A stretch of DNA of 64,000 nt from Eutrophocola sp963925675 (GCA_963925675.1 CAWUSW010000026.1:22385-86384), one strand, 5' to 3'. Positions 8,554 through 17,189 are shown, counted from the first letter of the stretch. Notes: generated by a model not told the origin, from the letters alone. Numbers and translations: made by a program.

Positions 8554-8949
8554 TCAGGATTCTTCGACACCATCATAGTCTAAGTCTTCTTCAGGACGGT
8601 CAACGAGTTCAACATAAGCCATAGGTGCTTTGTCACCGGTACGTAAGCCACATTTGATAATGCGCAGGTAACCACCAGGGCGTTCAACATAACGCGGACC
8701 AATTTCTGTGAACAACTTGCCAACAGATTCCTTGTCACGCAAGCGGGAAAAAGCCAGTCTGCGGTTAGCAACACTGTCCTGCTTGGCTAAAGTTATCAGC
8801 GGCTCAGCATAGCCACGCAGTTCCTTGGCTTTAGCCAAAGTTGTTTTAATGATTTCGTGTTCAACCAGGGATGAAGTCATATTGCGAAACATCGCTTTAC
8901 GATGACTACTGTTCCTGTTGAGCTGACGCCCACTATGTCTATGACGCAT
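8554..8949 (-). CDS. rplQ: 50S ribosomal protein L17
   Basis: 131 residues beginning MRHRHSGRQLNRNSSHRKAM, the canonical bacterial L17 N-terminus, and continuing with FRNMTSSLVEHEIIKTTLAKAKELR. L17 binds 23S rRNA near the peptide exit tunnel. It is the last gene of the alpha operon, followed by a rho-independent terminator. The 172-base spacer from rpoA is unusually long and contains a large palindrome. The acidic C-terminal tail after PEED is normal variation. Confidence 0.98.
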   Translation of the reverse strand: MRHRHSGRQLNRNSSHRKAMFRNMTSSLVEHEIIKTTLAKAKELRGYAEPLITLAKQDSVANRRLAFSRLRDKESVGKLFTEIGPRYVERPGGYLRIIKCGLRTGDKAPMAYVELVDRPEEDLDYDGVEES

Positions 8950-9019
8950 GGTCTTATTTCCTAAAAATAACTATTTAAACTTTCTATAATTCCCACTATT
9001 CAGGAGCGTTATGAGTGCC

Positions 9020-9108
9020 GGTGAGACGAGGCGGAAGCAAATTTTTGAGGGAGTTTACAGTTTTTGTAAATGACCGACTAAAAATTTACTTTCAACGACG
9101 TATAACCA
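9020..9108. repeat. Long nested imperfect palindrome between rpoA and rplQ
   Basis: The spacer holds an imperfect inverted repeat about 90 bases long. The inner stem is TTTACA/TGTAAA around a GTTTT loop (about 9054-9070). An outer pair of AAATTTTT/AAAAATTT arms follows (about 9039-9086), with partly matching ACGAGGCGGAAG and CTTTCAACGACGT flanks. In RNA it would form a long bulged hairpin. It looks like an intergenic repeat element rather than a coding sequence; no open frame runs through it. Confidence 0.6.
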
Positions 9109-9121
9109 AGCGCAATAGCTC

Positions 9122-10120
9122 CTAAGCTGCCCGTTCGCTAAGTTTGAGAGAGGAAGGAGGCCAGTTTTCAAGGCGCAGACCAAGGGATAATCCTTTAGAG
9201 GCCAATACGTCTTTAATTTCTGTCAGTGATTTTTTACCCAGGTTAGGGGTTTTCAGCAATTCCACTTCGGTGCGCTGAATCAAATCACCAATGTAATAAA
9301 TATTTTCTGCTTTAAGGCAGTTAGCTGATCGAACGGTAAGTTCCAGATCATCAACCGGACGCAGCAGGATAGGATCAATCTTGTCTTCCTGTTGCTCTGG
9401 TTCTTTAATCGCATCGCTTTTGAGATCAACAAAAACACTCAGTTGATGCTGCATGATAGAAGCCGCCTGACGAATAGCTTCTTCTGGATCAATTGTGCCG
9501 TTAGTTTCAAGCTCCAAAACCAGTTTATCCAGGTCCGTACGCTGTTCTACACGTGCATTCTCGACTGAATAAGTAACGGAATTAACCGGCGTGTAGGATG
9601 CATCAAGCATCAGTTTGCCTACAGCACGAGTTTCATCATCTGCATCGATTCTTGTATCAACAGGTGCATAACCGCGACCAACACCAATTTTAATGTGCAT
9701 GTTGATAGCACCATTTTCATTCAGGTTACAGATAAGGTGCTCAGGATTAATAATTTCAACATCCTGTTCCAAAGTAATATCACCGGCAGTAACCGGACCT
9801 TTACCACTTTTGTTCAGATTAAGAACAACTTCATCTTTACCTTCTAGAATAACAGCCAGACCTTTAAGGTTCAGGATGATTTCAATGACATCTTCCTGCA
9901 CACCCTCAATTGTGCTGTATTCATGAACTACACCATCAATTTCCACTTCTTCTACGGCACAACCAGGCATGGAGGATAATAAAATCCTGCGCAAGGCATT
10001 GCCCAGTGTATGGCCGAAGCCTCTTTCCAATGGCTCCAGTACTACTTTTGAATGACACTTATCAAATTCTTCAACCTGAATAACTTGAGGTGTCAGAAAG
10101 TCAGCTAACGAAATTTGCAT
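9122..10120 (-). CDS. rpoA: DNA-directed RNA polymerase subunit alpha
   Basis: 332 residues. The N-terminal domain (1 to about 235) nucleates polymerase assembly, with the blocks LERGFGHTLGNALRRILLSSM and VHEYSTIEGVQEDV. After a linker the C-terminal domain (about 250-320) contains RSANCLKAENIYYIGDLIQ and TPNLGKKSLTEIKDVL, the helix-hairpin-helix surface that contacts UP-element DNA and activators such as CRP. Length and sequence are standard for gammaproteobacteria. Fourth of five genes in the alpha operon (rpsM-rpsK-rpsD-rpoA-rplQ), 33 bases after rpsD. Confidence 0.99.
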   Translation of the reverse strand: MQISLADFLTPQVIQVEEFDKCHSKVVLEPLERGFGHTLGNALRRILLSSMPGCAVEEVEIDGVVHEYSTIEGVQEDVIEIILNLKGLAVILEGKDEVVLNLNKSGKGPVTAGDITLEQDVEIINPEHLICNLNENGAINMHIKIGVGRGYAPVDTRIDADDETRAVGKLMLDASYTPVNSVTYSVENARVEQRTDLDKLVLELETNGTIDPEEAIRQAASIMQHQLSVFVDLKSDAIKEPEQQEDKIDPILLRPVDDLELTVRSANCLKAENIYYIGDLIQRTEVELLKTPNLGKKSLTEIKDVLASKGLSLGLRLENWPPSSLKLSERAA

Positions 10121-10153
10121 GGAATTCCTCTCAGACCTGGTAATGACTGAACG

Positions 10154-10774
10154 TTATTTCGAGTAAAGCTCAACGATCAAGCTTTCATTGATTTCGGAAG
10201 ACAGTTCACTGCGCTCCGGCTTGTTTTTGAAAACACCTTCTAACTTGTCAATGTTCACATCAATCCACTCATTTTGGAGTCGACTTGCAGCCTGATCTAG
10301 AGCTGATTTGATGCGCATCTGGTTTTTGGCTTTTTCACGAACTGTAATGACATCGCCATCAGAAACTTGGTAAGAAGCAATATTGACAGTTTGTCCATTT
10401 ACCTGGATTGCCTTGTGAGAAACCAGCTGTCTGGCTTCTGCACGAGTGGCACCAAAACCAATTCGATAAACAACATTGTCCAATCTTGATTCAAGAAGCT
10501 GCAGCAGGTTTTCACCGGTAGCACCTTTCAAACGAGCTGCTTCCTTATAGTAATTACGGAACTGCTTTTCAAGTACACCATACATACGGCGCACTTTCTG
10601 CTTTTCACGCAACTGCACACCATAATCGGACAAACGTGAACGGCGGTTGCCATGTTGTCCAGGTACAGCTTCAAGATTACATTTATCATCCAGTGCACGT
10701 ACGCCACTCTTCAGGAAAAGATCAGTACCTTCCCTTCTGGATAATTTACATTTTGGTCCTATGTATCGTGCCAT
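10154..10774 (-). CDS. rpsD: 30S ribosomal protein S4
   Basis: 206 residues, starting MARYIGPKCKLSRREGTDLF. An S4 RNA-binding domain lies at about 93-155 (LESRLDNVVYRIGFG, then VNGQTVNI). S4 is a primary 16S-binding assembly protein; in E. coli it also represses its own operon by binding the rpsM leader and acts as an antitermination factor. It sits between rpsK and rpoA, the usual alpha-operon position. Confidence 0.99.
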   Translation of the reverse strand: MARYIGPKCKLSRREGTDLFLKSGVRALDDKCNLEAVPGQHGNRRSRLSDYGVQLREKQKVRRMYGVLEKQFRNYYKEAARLKGATGENLLQLLESRLDNVVYRIGFGATRAEARQLVSHKAIQVNGQTVNIASYQVSDGDVITVREKAKNQMRIKSALDQAASRLQNEWIDVNIDKLEGVFKNKPERSELSSEINESLIVELYSK

Positions 10775-10843
10775 ACTATATTTTCCAGTTTTCTCTTATC
10801 TTTTGTCTTTTTAAACTTTAATCTTTTAACTCAATATAAGCTG

Positions 10844-11233
10844 TTATACGCGTCGACGTTTTGGTGGTCGGCATCCATTATGAGGAATAGGCGTGACATC
10901 AGTAATATTGCTAATTTTCAGACCACAGGAATTCAGTGCTCTGACAGCAGATTCACGTCCAGGTCCTGGACCATTCACCCTCACATCTACATTTTTAAGA
11001 CTGTAGGCTTCAACAGCAGCTTTACCAGCACGTTCTGCTGCAACCTGTGCCGCAAACGGGGTGCTCTTTCTTGAGCCACGGAATCCAGAACCGCCAGAGG
11101 TTGCCCAGGTCAGTGCATTACCCTGACGATCAGTAATAGTAATAATCGTATTATTAAATGACGCATGGATGTGTGCCACGCCATCATTGACGGCTACTCT
11201 TGCTTTCTTGCGAGTTGCTCCGGGTTTAGCCAT
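10844..11233 (-). CDS. rpsK: 30S ribosomal protein S11
   Basis: 129 residues with the S11 core VAHIHASFNNTIITITDRQG, WATSGGSGFRGSRKSTPFA and the C-terminal ITDVTPIPHNGCRPPKRRRV. It lies on the 30S platform beside the mRNA exit region. It follows rpsM by 86 bases in the alpha operon. The Lys/Arg-rich end and length are standard. Confidence 0.99.
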   Translation of the reverse strand: MAKPGATRKKARVAVNDGVAHIHASFNNTIITITDRQGNALTWATSGGSGFRGSRKSTPFAAQVAAERAGKAAVEAYSLKNVDVRVNGPGPGRESAVRALNSCGLKISNITDVTPIPHNGCRPPKRRRV

Positions 11234-11319
11234 TTACTGTTCTTCCTGTATTAACTATTTTCGTTCTGTTCTTTTCGTACTGTTTTTAAAACTATTTCAA
11301 AAACAGTGACTGTTAATGC

Positions 11320-11676
11320 TTATCTACGAATTGGCTTACGTGGCCCTTTACGAGTTCTTGCATTGGTTTTGGTTCGCTGACCATTAACCGGCAGACTACG
11401 ACGATGACGTATACCACGATAGGAGCCCAAATCCATCAAACGCTTGATGTTCATGGAGATTTCACGACGTAAATCACCTTCAACAGTCATTTTAGTAATT
11501 TCATTTCGGATAGAGTCAAGCTGCTCTTCACTAAGATCACTTACTTTAGTGTTCGGTGTAATACCGGTCATATCACACAGTGCTTGTGCTTTTGTAGGAC
11601 CAATACCGAATACATAACGCAGTGAAATCACGATATGTTTGTTATCTGGTATGTTGACTCCGGCAATACGGGCCAT
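11320..11676 (-). CDS. rpsM: 30S ribosomal protein S13
   Basis: 118 residues, MARIAGVNIPDNKHIVISLRYVFGIG at the N-terminus and a basic tail with RHRRSLPVNGQRTKTNARTRKG. S13 sits in the 30S head and contacts the P-site tRNA and the large subunit. It is the first gene of the alpha operon here, 243 bases after rpmJ, with a strong promoter in that gap at 11868-11896. ATG is preceded by a GGAG Shine-Dalgarno. Confidence 0.99.
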   Translation of the reverse strand: MARIAGVNIPDNKHIVISLRYVFGIGPTKAQALCDMTGITPNTKVSDLSEEQLDSIRNEITKMTVEGDLRREISMNIKRLMDLGSYRGIRHRRSLPVNGQRTKTNARTRKGPRKPIRR

Positions 11677-11854
11677 ATGCTAACTCCAATGTTTCTTTTG
11701 TTAACAGCTTTGCTAGTTAACGTTATTTGGTAACGATAATTTGCAAGGTTATCTGTTTAGTAAAATATCTATAAGTATTAGTTACTTATCTATATTATTT
11801 GTTCATTATTCAGTCGTTTGTCGTTGTTCTTCAATGCAGCCTGCGGATGCCAGT

Positions 11855-11896
11855 AAAAAAGCGCGCTAGCTTATCGTCTGGCCTGTTAAAAATCAA
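11855..11896 (-). promoter_or_regulatory. Sigma70 promoter of the alpha operon with GC-rich discriminator
   Basis: Reading the minus strand: -35 TTGATT (11891-11896), a 17-base spacer and -10 TAAGCT (11868-11873), then AGCGCGC and six T. The GC-rich discriminator is the hallmark of promoters under negative stringent control. The transcript would start in the C/T tract about 180 bases before rpsM, leaving a leader long enough for S4 autoregulation. Confidence 0.65.
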
Positions 11897-11918
11897 GCTA
11901 ACAGACAAACTGGGTAAT

Positions 11919-12032
11919 TTAACCCTGTCGCTGTTTATGGCGTGGTTCCTTGCAAATAACTCTTACAATACCGCCACGTTTAATAACTTTGCAGTTACGA
12001 CACACTTTTTTTACTGATGCTCTGACTTTCAT
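11919..12032 (-). CDS. rpmJ: 50S ribosomal protein L36
   Basis: A 37-codon gene translating MKVRASVKKVCRNCKVIKRG and onward to KEPRHKQRQG. It has the zinc-ligand pattern C11, C14, C27 and H33 of the C+ type of L36, which suggests the cell relies on zinc-binding L36 under replete conditions. It lies in its usual place between secY and rpsM, 37 bases after the secY stop. Confidence 0.97.
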   Translation of the reverse strand: MKVRASVKKVCRNCKVIKRGGIVRVICKEPRHKQRQG

Positions 12033-12069
12033 GAATCTTCTCCAAACCTCTAAAAGCAATATCTATTAA

Positions 12070-13380
12070 CTACCGCTTGAATGACCCAATGTTGGATTTT
12101 TTCATCAGAGATTCATACTGATGAGACATCAGATGAGACTGAATCTGTGACATAAAATCCATACAAACAACCACTACAATCAGTAGTGAAGTACCGCCCA
12201 ACTGGAAAGGGACATTGGCCGCAACCTGCAGAAACTGGGGTAACAAACAAATCATCGTAATGTAAACCGCACCAAACATAGTGAGTCGTGTCATCACGCT
12301 GTCCACATAAGTAGCAGTCTGCTCACCTGGACGGATACCCGGGATGAAAGCACCGGATTTTCGCAAGTTGTCTGCAATCTCTTTCGGGTTGAAAACCAGC
12401 GAAGTATAGAAAAAGCAAAAAGCAACAATTAATGTAGCAAATACAAGTATATATAGTGGTTGGCCAGGTCCAAGGATCAGCGCAAGATCTGCCATCCATT
12501 GCATGCCTTCATTCTGACCAAACCATTGACCCAGAGAGGCAGGGAATAACAAAAAGCTGCTGGCAAAAATTGCCGGAATTACACCCGCCATATTCACCTT
12601 TAAAGGTAAATGGCTGGATTGTCCCTGATACATCTTCCGGCCTTGCTGGCGCGGCGCATAATTTACAGTAATTCTGCGTTGTGCTCTTTCTACAAAAACT
12701 ACACAAGCAATCACTACTGCTGCAATTACGGCAACAATAAATAGTGCTATCGGTTGAATCTGACCTTCAGCTGCCTGTTCCAGTGATTGTCCGATTGCTG
12801 CGGGTAGGCCCGCGACGATACCAGCAAAGATAAGTAATGAAATACCGTTACCAACGCCTCTTTCGGTGATTTGTTCACCCAGCCACATTAGAAACATGGC
12901 ACCGGTAACCAGCGAGACAAATGCTGTGAAATAAAAGCTGAAATTTGCATTAAATGCTAACTGGGATAATAAACCCGTGGTAATAGCAATAGCCTGAACA
13001 GAAGCAAAAAGCAGTGCGCCATAACGCGTGTACTGACTGATTTTCCGACGACCAGATTCACCTTCTTTCTTTAATTGTTCTAACTGCGGAGTTGTAGCAG
13101 TTAATAACTGCATAATAATAGACGCAGTAATGTAAGGCATTATGCCAAGAGCAAAAATACTCATGCGCTCAATAGCACCACCGGAAAACATATTAAACAA
13201 GCCCAGGAATGTACCCTGATTCTGGTTAAACAGTGCTTGTAACTGATCCGGATTGATACCAGGAACAGGAATATGCGTACCTATGCGGTATACCAAAATT
13301 GCGAACAGCACAAAAGCAAGTCTGGCTTTTAATTCAGCCAACCCGTCTGCTTTTCCTGGTCTCATTCCTGGTGTCGCCAT
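12070..13380 (-). CDS. secY: Protein translocase channel subunit SecY
   Basis: 436 residues with ten predicted membrane spans. Signature blocks are VPGINPDQL near the plug region, GIMPYITASIIMQLL, ITERGVGNGISLLIFAGI and NPKEIADNLRKSGAFIPGIRPG. It forms the inner-membrane channel with SecE (encoded at 39011-39379) and SecG. It is in the spc operon after rplO, 57 bases downstream. Length matches E. coli SecY (443). Confidence 0.99.
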   Translation of the reverse strand: MATPGMRPGKADGLAELKARLAFVLFAILVYRIGTHIPVPGINPDQLQALFNQNQGTFLGLFNMFSGGAIERMSIFALGIMPYITASIIMQLLTATTPQLEQLKKEGESGRRKISQYTRYGALLFASVQAIAITTGLLSQLAFNANFSFYFTAFVSLVTGAMFLMWLGEQITERGVGNGISLLIFAGIVAGLPAAIGQSLEQAAEGQIQPIALFIVAVIAAVVIACVVFVERAQRRITVNYAPRQQGRKMYQGQSSHLPLKVNMAGVIPAIFASSFLLFPASLGQWFGQNEGMQWMADLALILGPGQPLYILVFATLIVAFCFFYTSLVFNPKEIADNLRKSGAFIPGIRPGEQTATYVDSVMTRLTMFGAVYITMICLLPQFLQVAANVPFQLGGTSLLIVVVVCMDFMSQIQSHLMSHQYESLMKKSNIGSFKR

Positions 13381-13437
13381 TTTAAATATATATCCCGATT
13401 ACTCTTTAATTCGTGAAGTTTTTTAAGTTAGTGCAGC

Positions 13438-13947
13438 TTATGCGCTAGCTTCTTTTTTAACTTGTTTAACTTTCTTGCCTTTAGGCTTCTCAACGGCGTC
13501 TATAACCTTGCCGCCTGCTGCTTCAATTGCAGACCTTGCACCTTTGCTTACACTTAAGCCTTCTACAGTGACAGCACTAGTCACATCACCGGAAAGCATA
13601 ATTTTCACACGCTTGGTATTTCGTTTGATGATATTGGCTTTTTCTAAAGTCTCAATATTGATAACACCACCGTCAATTTTATTAAGCTCAGCTGTGCGAA
13701 CTTCTTCAGTAACGCTACCAATACGGGAATAAAAACCGAATTTTGGAACACGTTTCTGCAAAGGCATCTGACCGCCTTCAAATCCTGGCCGCACACCGCC
13801 ACCCGAACGAGATTTTTGGCCTTTGTGACCGCGTCCGGCGGTTTTACCAGATCCGCTACCTATACCTCGGCCAACACGTTTCTTCTCCTGAATAGAGCCA
13901 GGAACTGGAGCCAATGTATTCAATTGCATAGTAGTATCAGTTGTCAT
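13438..13947 (-). CDS. rplO: 50S ribosomal protein L15
   Basis: 169 residues against about 144 in E. coli. The core MQLNTLAPVPGS, KRVGRGIGSGSGKTAGRGHKG and GGQMPLQKRVPKFGF is clear. The extra length is a six-residue N-terminal addition and a Lys/Ala-rich tail of about 20 residues. The ATG at 13947 is preferred over M7 because an AGAAAGA ribosome site precedes it. That site lies in a 22-bp unit tandemly duplicated upstream. L15 is a late 50S assembly protein; spc operon. Confidence 0.97.
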   Translation of the reverse strand: MTTDTTMQLNTLAPVPGSIQEKKRVGRGIGSGSGKTAGRGHKGQKSRSGGGVRPGFEGGQMPLQKRVPKFGFYSRIGSVTEEVRTAELNKIDGGVINIETLEKANIIKRNTKRVKIMLSGDVTSAVTVEGLSVSKGARSAIEAAGGKVIDAVEKPKGKKVKQVKKEASA

Positions 13948-14013
13948 AGTTATTCTTTCTGTAATAAATAGTTATTCTTTCTGTAATAAATAGTTTTTAT
14001 TTCTGCAATAAGA
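13948..14013. repeat. 22-bp tandem repeat duplicating the rplO Shine-Dalgarno region
   Basis: Units at 13948-13969 and 13970-13991 are identical (AGTTATTCTTTCTGTAATAA plus AT), and a degenerate third unit spans 13992-14013. On the minus strand each perfect unit carries AGAAAGAATAACT, so the ribosome site before rplO is present twice. Confidence 0.9.
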
Positions 14014-14046
14014 AATTATTTATCAATAATTAAAGCTAACTTCAGT

Positions 14047-14229
14047 TCAGTCTTCCACTTTAATCATGTGGATCACTCTATTGATCATGCCACGTACAGC
14101 TGGTGTGTCTTCCACTTCCACTGAATGACGAATACGCCTCAGGCCAAGTCCAGTGAGACAGGCTTTATGCGCTTTCAAAGCTCCGATAGGGCTTTTCAAA
14201 AGAGTAACTTTAACTTTATTTGCTGCCAT
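14047..14229 (-). CDS. rpmD: 50S ribosomal protein L30
   Basis: 60 residues, KVTLLKSPIGALKAHKACLTGLGLRR and MINRVIHMIKVED at the end, the standard short bacterial L30. It binds 23S rRNA domain II/V regions near the 5S side. spc operon, between rpsE (67 bases upstream) and rplO. Length equals the family norm. Confidence 0.98.
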   Translation of the reverse strand: MAANKVKVTLLKSPIGALKAHKACLTGLGLRRIRHSVEVEDTPAVRGMINRVIHMIKVED

Positions 14230-14296
14230 GATTTCTTACTCTATCTTTCAGTTACTTTAATTTTTATTTGTCGGCTTATCTGTCTAATCCGACAAT

Positions 14297-14806
14297 TTAG
14301 CCAATAATCTCTTCAACGGATTTGCCACGTTTTGCTGCAATTTCTTCAGGAGCACGCATGGTCTGCAAGCCTTTAAACGTTGCTCTAACCACATTAACGG
14401 GGTTAGTCGAGCCATAACATTTGGCCAGTACATTATGTACACCGGCTAGCTCGAGAATGGCACGCATTGCGCCACCAGCAATAACTCCGGTACCTTCAGA
14501 GGCAGGCTGCATATAGATCTTGGAAGCGCCATGCCTTGCTTTAATTGGGTATTGCAAAGTATCACCGTCAAGTTTGACGCTAATCATATTGCGACGAGCA
14601 GCTTCCATGGCTTTCTGGATAGCCAGAGGCACTTCACGCGCTTTACCGCGACCGAAGCCAACTTTGCCTTTCCCATCACCAACCGCTGTTAGCGCAGTAA
14701 AACCGAAAATTCGTCCACCTTTAACCACTTTGGCTACACGGTTTACCTGAATCAGCTTTTCCTGCATGCCTTCTTCGTTTTTATTTTGTTCTTTTTTATA
14801 TGCCAT
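14297..14806 (-). CDS. rpsE: 30S ribosomal protein S5
   Basis: 169 residues. The double-stranded-RNA-like N-domain contains LIQVNRVAKVVKGGRIFGFTA and GKGKVGFGRGKAREVPLAIQ; the C-domain contains GVIAGGAMRAILELAGVHNVLAK and GSTNPVNVVRATFKGL. S5 supports decoding fidelity and the mRNA entry helicase. The N-terminal loop that carries spectinomycin-resistance changes (KVVKGGR) is wild-type-like. spc operon, 17 bases after rplR. Confidence 0.99.
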   Translation of the reverse strand: MAYKKEQNKNEEGMQEKLIQVNRVAKVVKGGRIFGFTALTAVGDGKGKVGFGRGKAREVPLAIQKAMEAARRNMISVKLDGDTLQYPIKARHGASKIYMQPASEGTGVIAGGAMRAILELAGVHNVLAKCYGSTNPVNVVRATFKGLQTMRAPEEIAAKRGKSVEEIIG

Positions 14807-14823
14807 TTGTATAAACCGTTTAC

Positions 14824-15159
14824 CTAGAATTCCAATCCATTTTCACGTGCAGCATCTGCAAGAGCTTTAACACGACCGTGGTACTGATACCCACTACGAT
14901 CAAAAGCGACAGTAGTGACACCTGCTGCTTTGGCTTTCTCTGCAATCTCTTTACCTACCAGAATAGCAGACTCAACATTGCCAGTTTTCTTTTCGCCCAG
15001 GGAAGTAGCGGTTGCCAGCACATGATGATCAGGAGAAATCACCTGCGCATAAATATGGCGGGGACTTCTGTATATGCAAAGACGATTTACACGCAATTCG
15101 CTGATTTTAGCCCGTGTTTTTTTGGCGCGTCTCAGACGAGATGTTTTCTTCTCGTTCAT
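14824..15159 (-). CDS. rplR: 50S ribosomal protein L18
   Basis: 111 residues, slightly shorter than E. coli (117). Recognisable segments are RLCIYRSPRHIYAQVIS, ATSLGEKKTGN, VGKEIAEKAKAAGVTTVAFDRSG and the C-terminal HGRVKALADAARENGLEF. L18 brings 5S rRNA into the 50S subunit together with L5 and L25. spc operon, between rplF and rpsE. Confidence 0.99.
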   Translation of the reverse strand: MNEKKTSRLRRAKKTRAKISELRVNRLCIYRSPRHIYAQVISPDHHVLATATSLGEKKTGNVESAILVGKEIAEKAKAAGVTTVAFDRSGYQYHGRVKALADAARENGLEF

Positions 15160-15204
15160 AGTTATATCTCTTCTTCCTAATGTCTTTAAACTAATTTATA
15201 TCTA

Positions 15205-15738
15205 TTACTTCTTCTTCGCTTCTTTTCTGAATACACGTTCGTCAGAGTAGCGAATACCTTTACCCTTATAAGGCTCAGGTGGTCTAAACTTTCTTATTTC
15301 TGCAGCAACCTGACCTACTTTTTGTTTGTCAGCACCCTTGATCAAAATCTCTGTCTGAGTAGGAGTGTCAGCAGTAATACCTTCGGGCAACTGATAGTCA
15401 ATTGGATGTGAATAGCCAACAGTCAGGTTGATTGTTTTACCTTCTGCTTTAGCTCTATACCCAACTCCGATTAGCTCCAGTTTCTTTTCGAAACCATCGC
15501 TGACACCTACTACCATGTTGTTGACCAGGGAACGGAAAGTTCCAGTCATGGCTACAGCTTCTTTGCTTGTTTTCTTTGCAGACAACTTAAGCTGATTATC
15601 TTCATTAACGATATCCACCAGATCATGCAATTGCAGGTCAAGGGAACCATTGCTTCCTTTTACTGAAACAAGGCCGTTGGCTATATTCACCTCGACGCCC
15701 TTAGGCAGATCGACTGGACTGTTTGCTATTCTTGACAT
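15205..15738 (-). CDS. rplF: 50S ribosomal protein L6
   Basis: 177 residues in two repeated L6 domains: N-terminal MSRIANSPVDLPKGVEVNIA, and the signature RKFRPPEPYKGKGIRYSDE near the C-terminus. L6 lies near the GTPase-associated centre and sarcin-ricin loop. spc operon, 63 bases after rpsH. Length is identical to E. coli L6. Confidence 0.99.
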   Translation of the reverse strand: MSRIANSPVDLPKGVEVNIANGLVSVKGSNGSLDLQLHDLVDIVNEDNQLKLSAKKTSKEAVAMTGTFRSLVNNMVVGVSDGFEKKLELIGVGYRAKAEGKTINLTVGYSHPIDYQLPEGITADTPTQTEILIKGADKQKVGQVAAEIRKFRPPEPYKGKGIRYSDERVFRKEAKKK

Positions 15739-15801
15739 AATCCTGCTCTTTTAAACTGTTATAACTTGTATTTACTAAATAGTTTCTTGTTTTGGTACTG
15801 A

Positions 15802-16197
15802 TTAAAAAACTGTACAGAGAATCTCACCACCGATACCGGCGTTCTTGGCAGCTTTATCAGTCATCAAACCTTTATTAGTGGAAATAACACTAATACCCAG
15901 GCCAGCCTGCACTTCAGGAATATCGTCTTTACCGGTGTATAAACGTAAACCAGGACGACTGCCACGATGCAAAGACTCAATAACAGGCTTGCCATTAAAA
16001 TATTTAAGATCAATATTAATTTGTGGCTTCACCAGGTCATCATTGACTGAATAACCGTTTATATACCCTTCCTGCTTCAACACATCCAGGATAGCCTGTT
16101 TGATTTTTGAAGACGGGCAGGACACATCAGGAAGGCCGGCCATCTGGGCATTCCTTATGCGTGTCAGTAAATCTGCAATGGGGTCTGACATACTCAT
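15802..16197 (-). CDS. rpsH: 30S ribosomal protein S8
   Basis: 131 residues, MSMSDPIADLLTRIRNAQMA, with the C-terminal signature GISVISTNKGLMTDKAAKNAGIGGEILCTVF. S8 binds helix 21 of 16S rRNA and, in E. coli, the spc mRNA near rplE as translational repressor of the operon. The first Met is chosen because E. coli S8 also starts MSMQDP. 61 bases after rpsN. Confidence 0.99.
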   Translation of the reverse strand: MSMSDPIADLLTRIRNAQMAGLPDVSCPSSKIKQAILDVLKQEGYINGYSVNDDLVKPQINIDLKYFNGKPVIESLHRGSRPGLRLYTGKDDIPEVQAGLGISVISTNKGLMTDKAAKNAGIGGEILCTVF

Positions 16198-16258
16198 TAA
16201 TCTATTCCTCTATCTCTATCTTGCTGACCGGTGAAAATCACTTTCCAGCTATTGTTTT

Positions 16259-16564
16259 TTACCAGCTGGCTTTGGTCAGACCAGGAACATCACCTTTCAT
16301 GGCATGTTCACGTAATTTATTTCGGCACAATCCAAATTTACGATATACACCGTGTGGACGGCCTGTAACTTTACAACGATTGCGCTGACGAGTAGGACTA
16401 GCATCCCTTGGAAGCTTCTGCAGTTTTACCTGGGCATCCCATTTTTCTTCATCAGAGGCTGTCTGACTTTTCAGTACAGCTTTAAGCGCAGTACGTTTTT
16501 CAGCGTACTTGGCAACCAATTTGGTGCGCTTGTGTTCTCTTTCAATCATTGAGGTTTTAGCCAT
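16259..16564 (-). CDS. rpsN: 30S ribosomal protein S14 (zinc-independent form)
   Basis: 101 residues, MAKTSMIEREHKRTKLVAKY and the conserved C-terminal RNRCKVTGRPHGVYRKFGLCR and GLTKASW. It lacks the two CxxC motifs of the short zinc form, so it is the long C-minus type usual in gammaproteobacteria. S14 is in the 30S head. spc operon between rplE and rpsH. Confidence 0.99.
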   Translation of the reverse strand: MAKTSMIEREHKRTKLVAKYAEKRTALKAVLKSQTASDEEKWDAQVKLQKLPRDASPTRQRNRCKVTGRPHGVYRKFGLCRNKLREHAMKGDVPGLTKASW

Positions 16565-16628
16565 AACTTATCTTCTCTTGCCTTCTTTGAACATTTATCT
16601 TCTATCTATTTTGGTTAACAAATCATTA

Positions 16629-17189
16629 TCAGGCGCTAGCTGCAGGAGCGGCTTCGCCTCTTAATGGAAAATTCATCGCTCTTAATAAAGCTCGACCTTC
16701 ATCATTATTTTTCGCTGTCGTAGTAATAGTAATATCCATACCACGTAGTGTGTCGATTTTGTCGTATTCAATTTCGGGGAAAATAATCTGCTCGGTAACA
16801 CCCATTGCATAATTTCCACGGCCATCAAAAGATTTGGCGCTGAGTCCCCTGAAGTCACGAATTCGTGGAATTGCAACAGATACAAGGCGATCCAGAAACT
16901 CATACATACGCTCGCCGCGTAAAGTTACTTTACAACCCACAGGCCAGCCTTCACGGACCTTGAAACCAGCAACAGATTTACGGGCAAGGTTAACAATTGG
17001 TTTCTGGCCACTTATCTTGGTCATATCACCCAAGGCATTTTCCAGAACCTTCTTGTCACCGAATTCACCGCTACCCATATTTATTACCACTTTGGTAATT
17101 TTGGGTATTTCCATAGGATTCTGATAAGAGAACTGATTATTCAGCTCTTTCATCACTTCATTTTTGTAAAAATCTCTTAAACGAGCCAT
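16629..17189 (-). CDS. rplE: 50S ribosomal protein L5
   Basis: 186 residues against 179 in E. coli, the difference being an AAPAASA tail. Typical segments are MARLRDFYKNEVMKELN, KITKVVINMGSGE, GQKPIVNLARKSVAGFKVREG and FSP-region IIFPEIEYDKID. L5 binds 5S rRNA and contacts the P-site tRNA. spc operon; 116 bases after rplX, a somewhat long gap in which I see no hairpin or promoter I can support. Confidence 0.99.
   Translation of the reverse strand: MARLRDFYKNEVMKELNNQFSYQNPMEIPKITKVVINMGSGEFGDKKVLENALGDMTKISGQKPIVNLARKSVAGFKVREGWPVGCKVTLRGERMYEFLDRLVSVAIPRIRDFRGLSAKSFDGRGNYAMGVTEQIIFPEIEYDKIDTLRGMDITITTTAKNNDEGRALLRAMNFPLRGEAAPAASA

Noticed and set aside
12870..12880. Ribosomal-block codon use checked for signs of transfer
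   Set aside because: The secY to rpoC genes look uniform and gammaproteobacterial; nothing suggests acquired segments apart from the spacer repeats.
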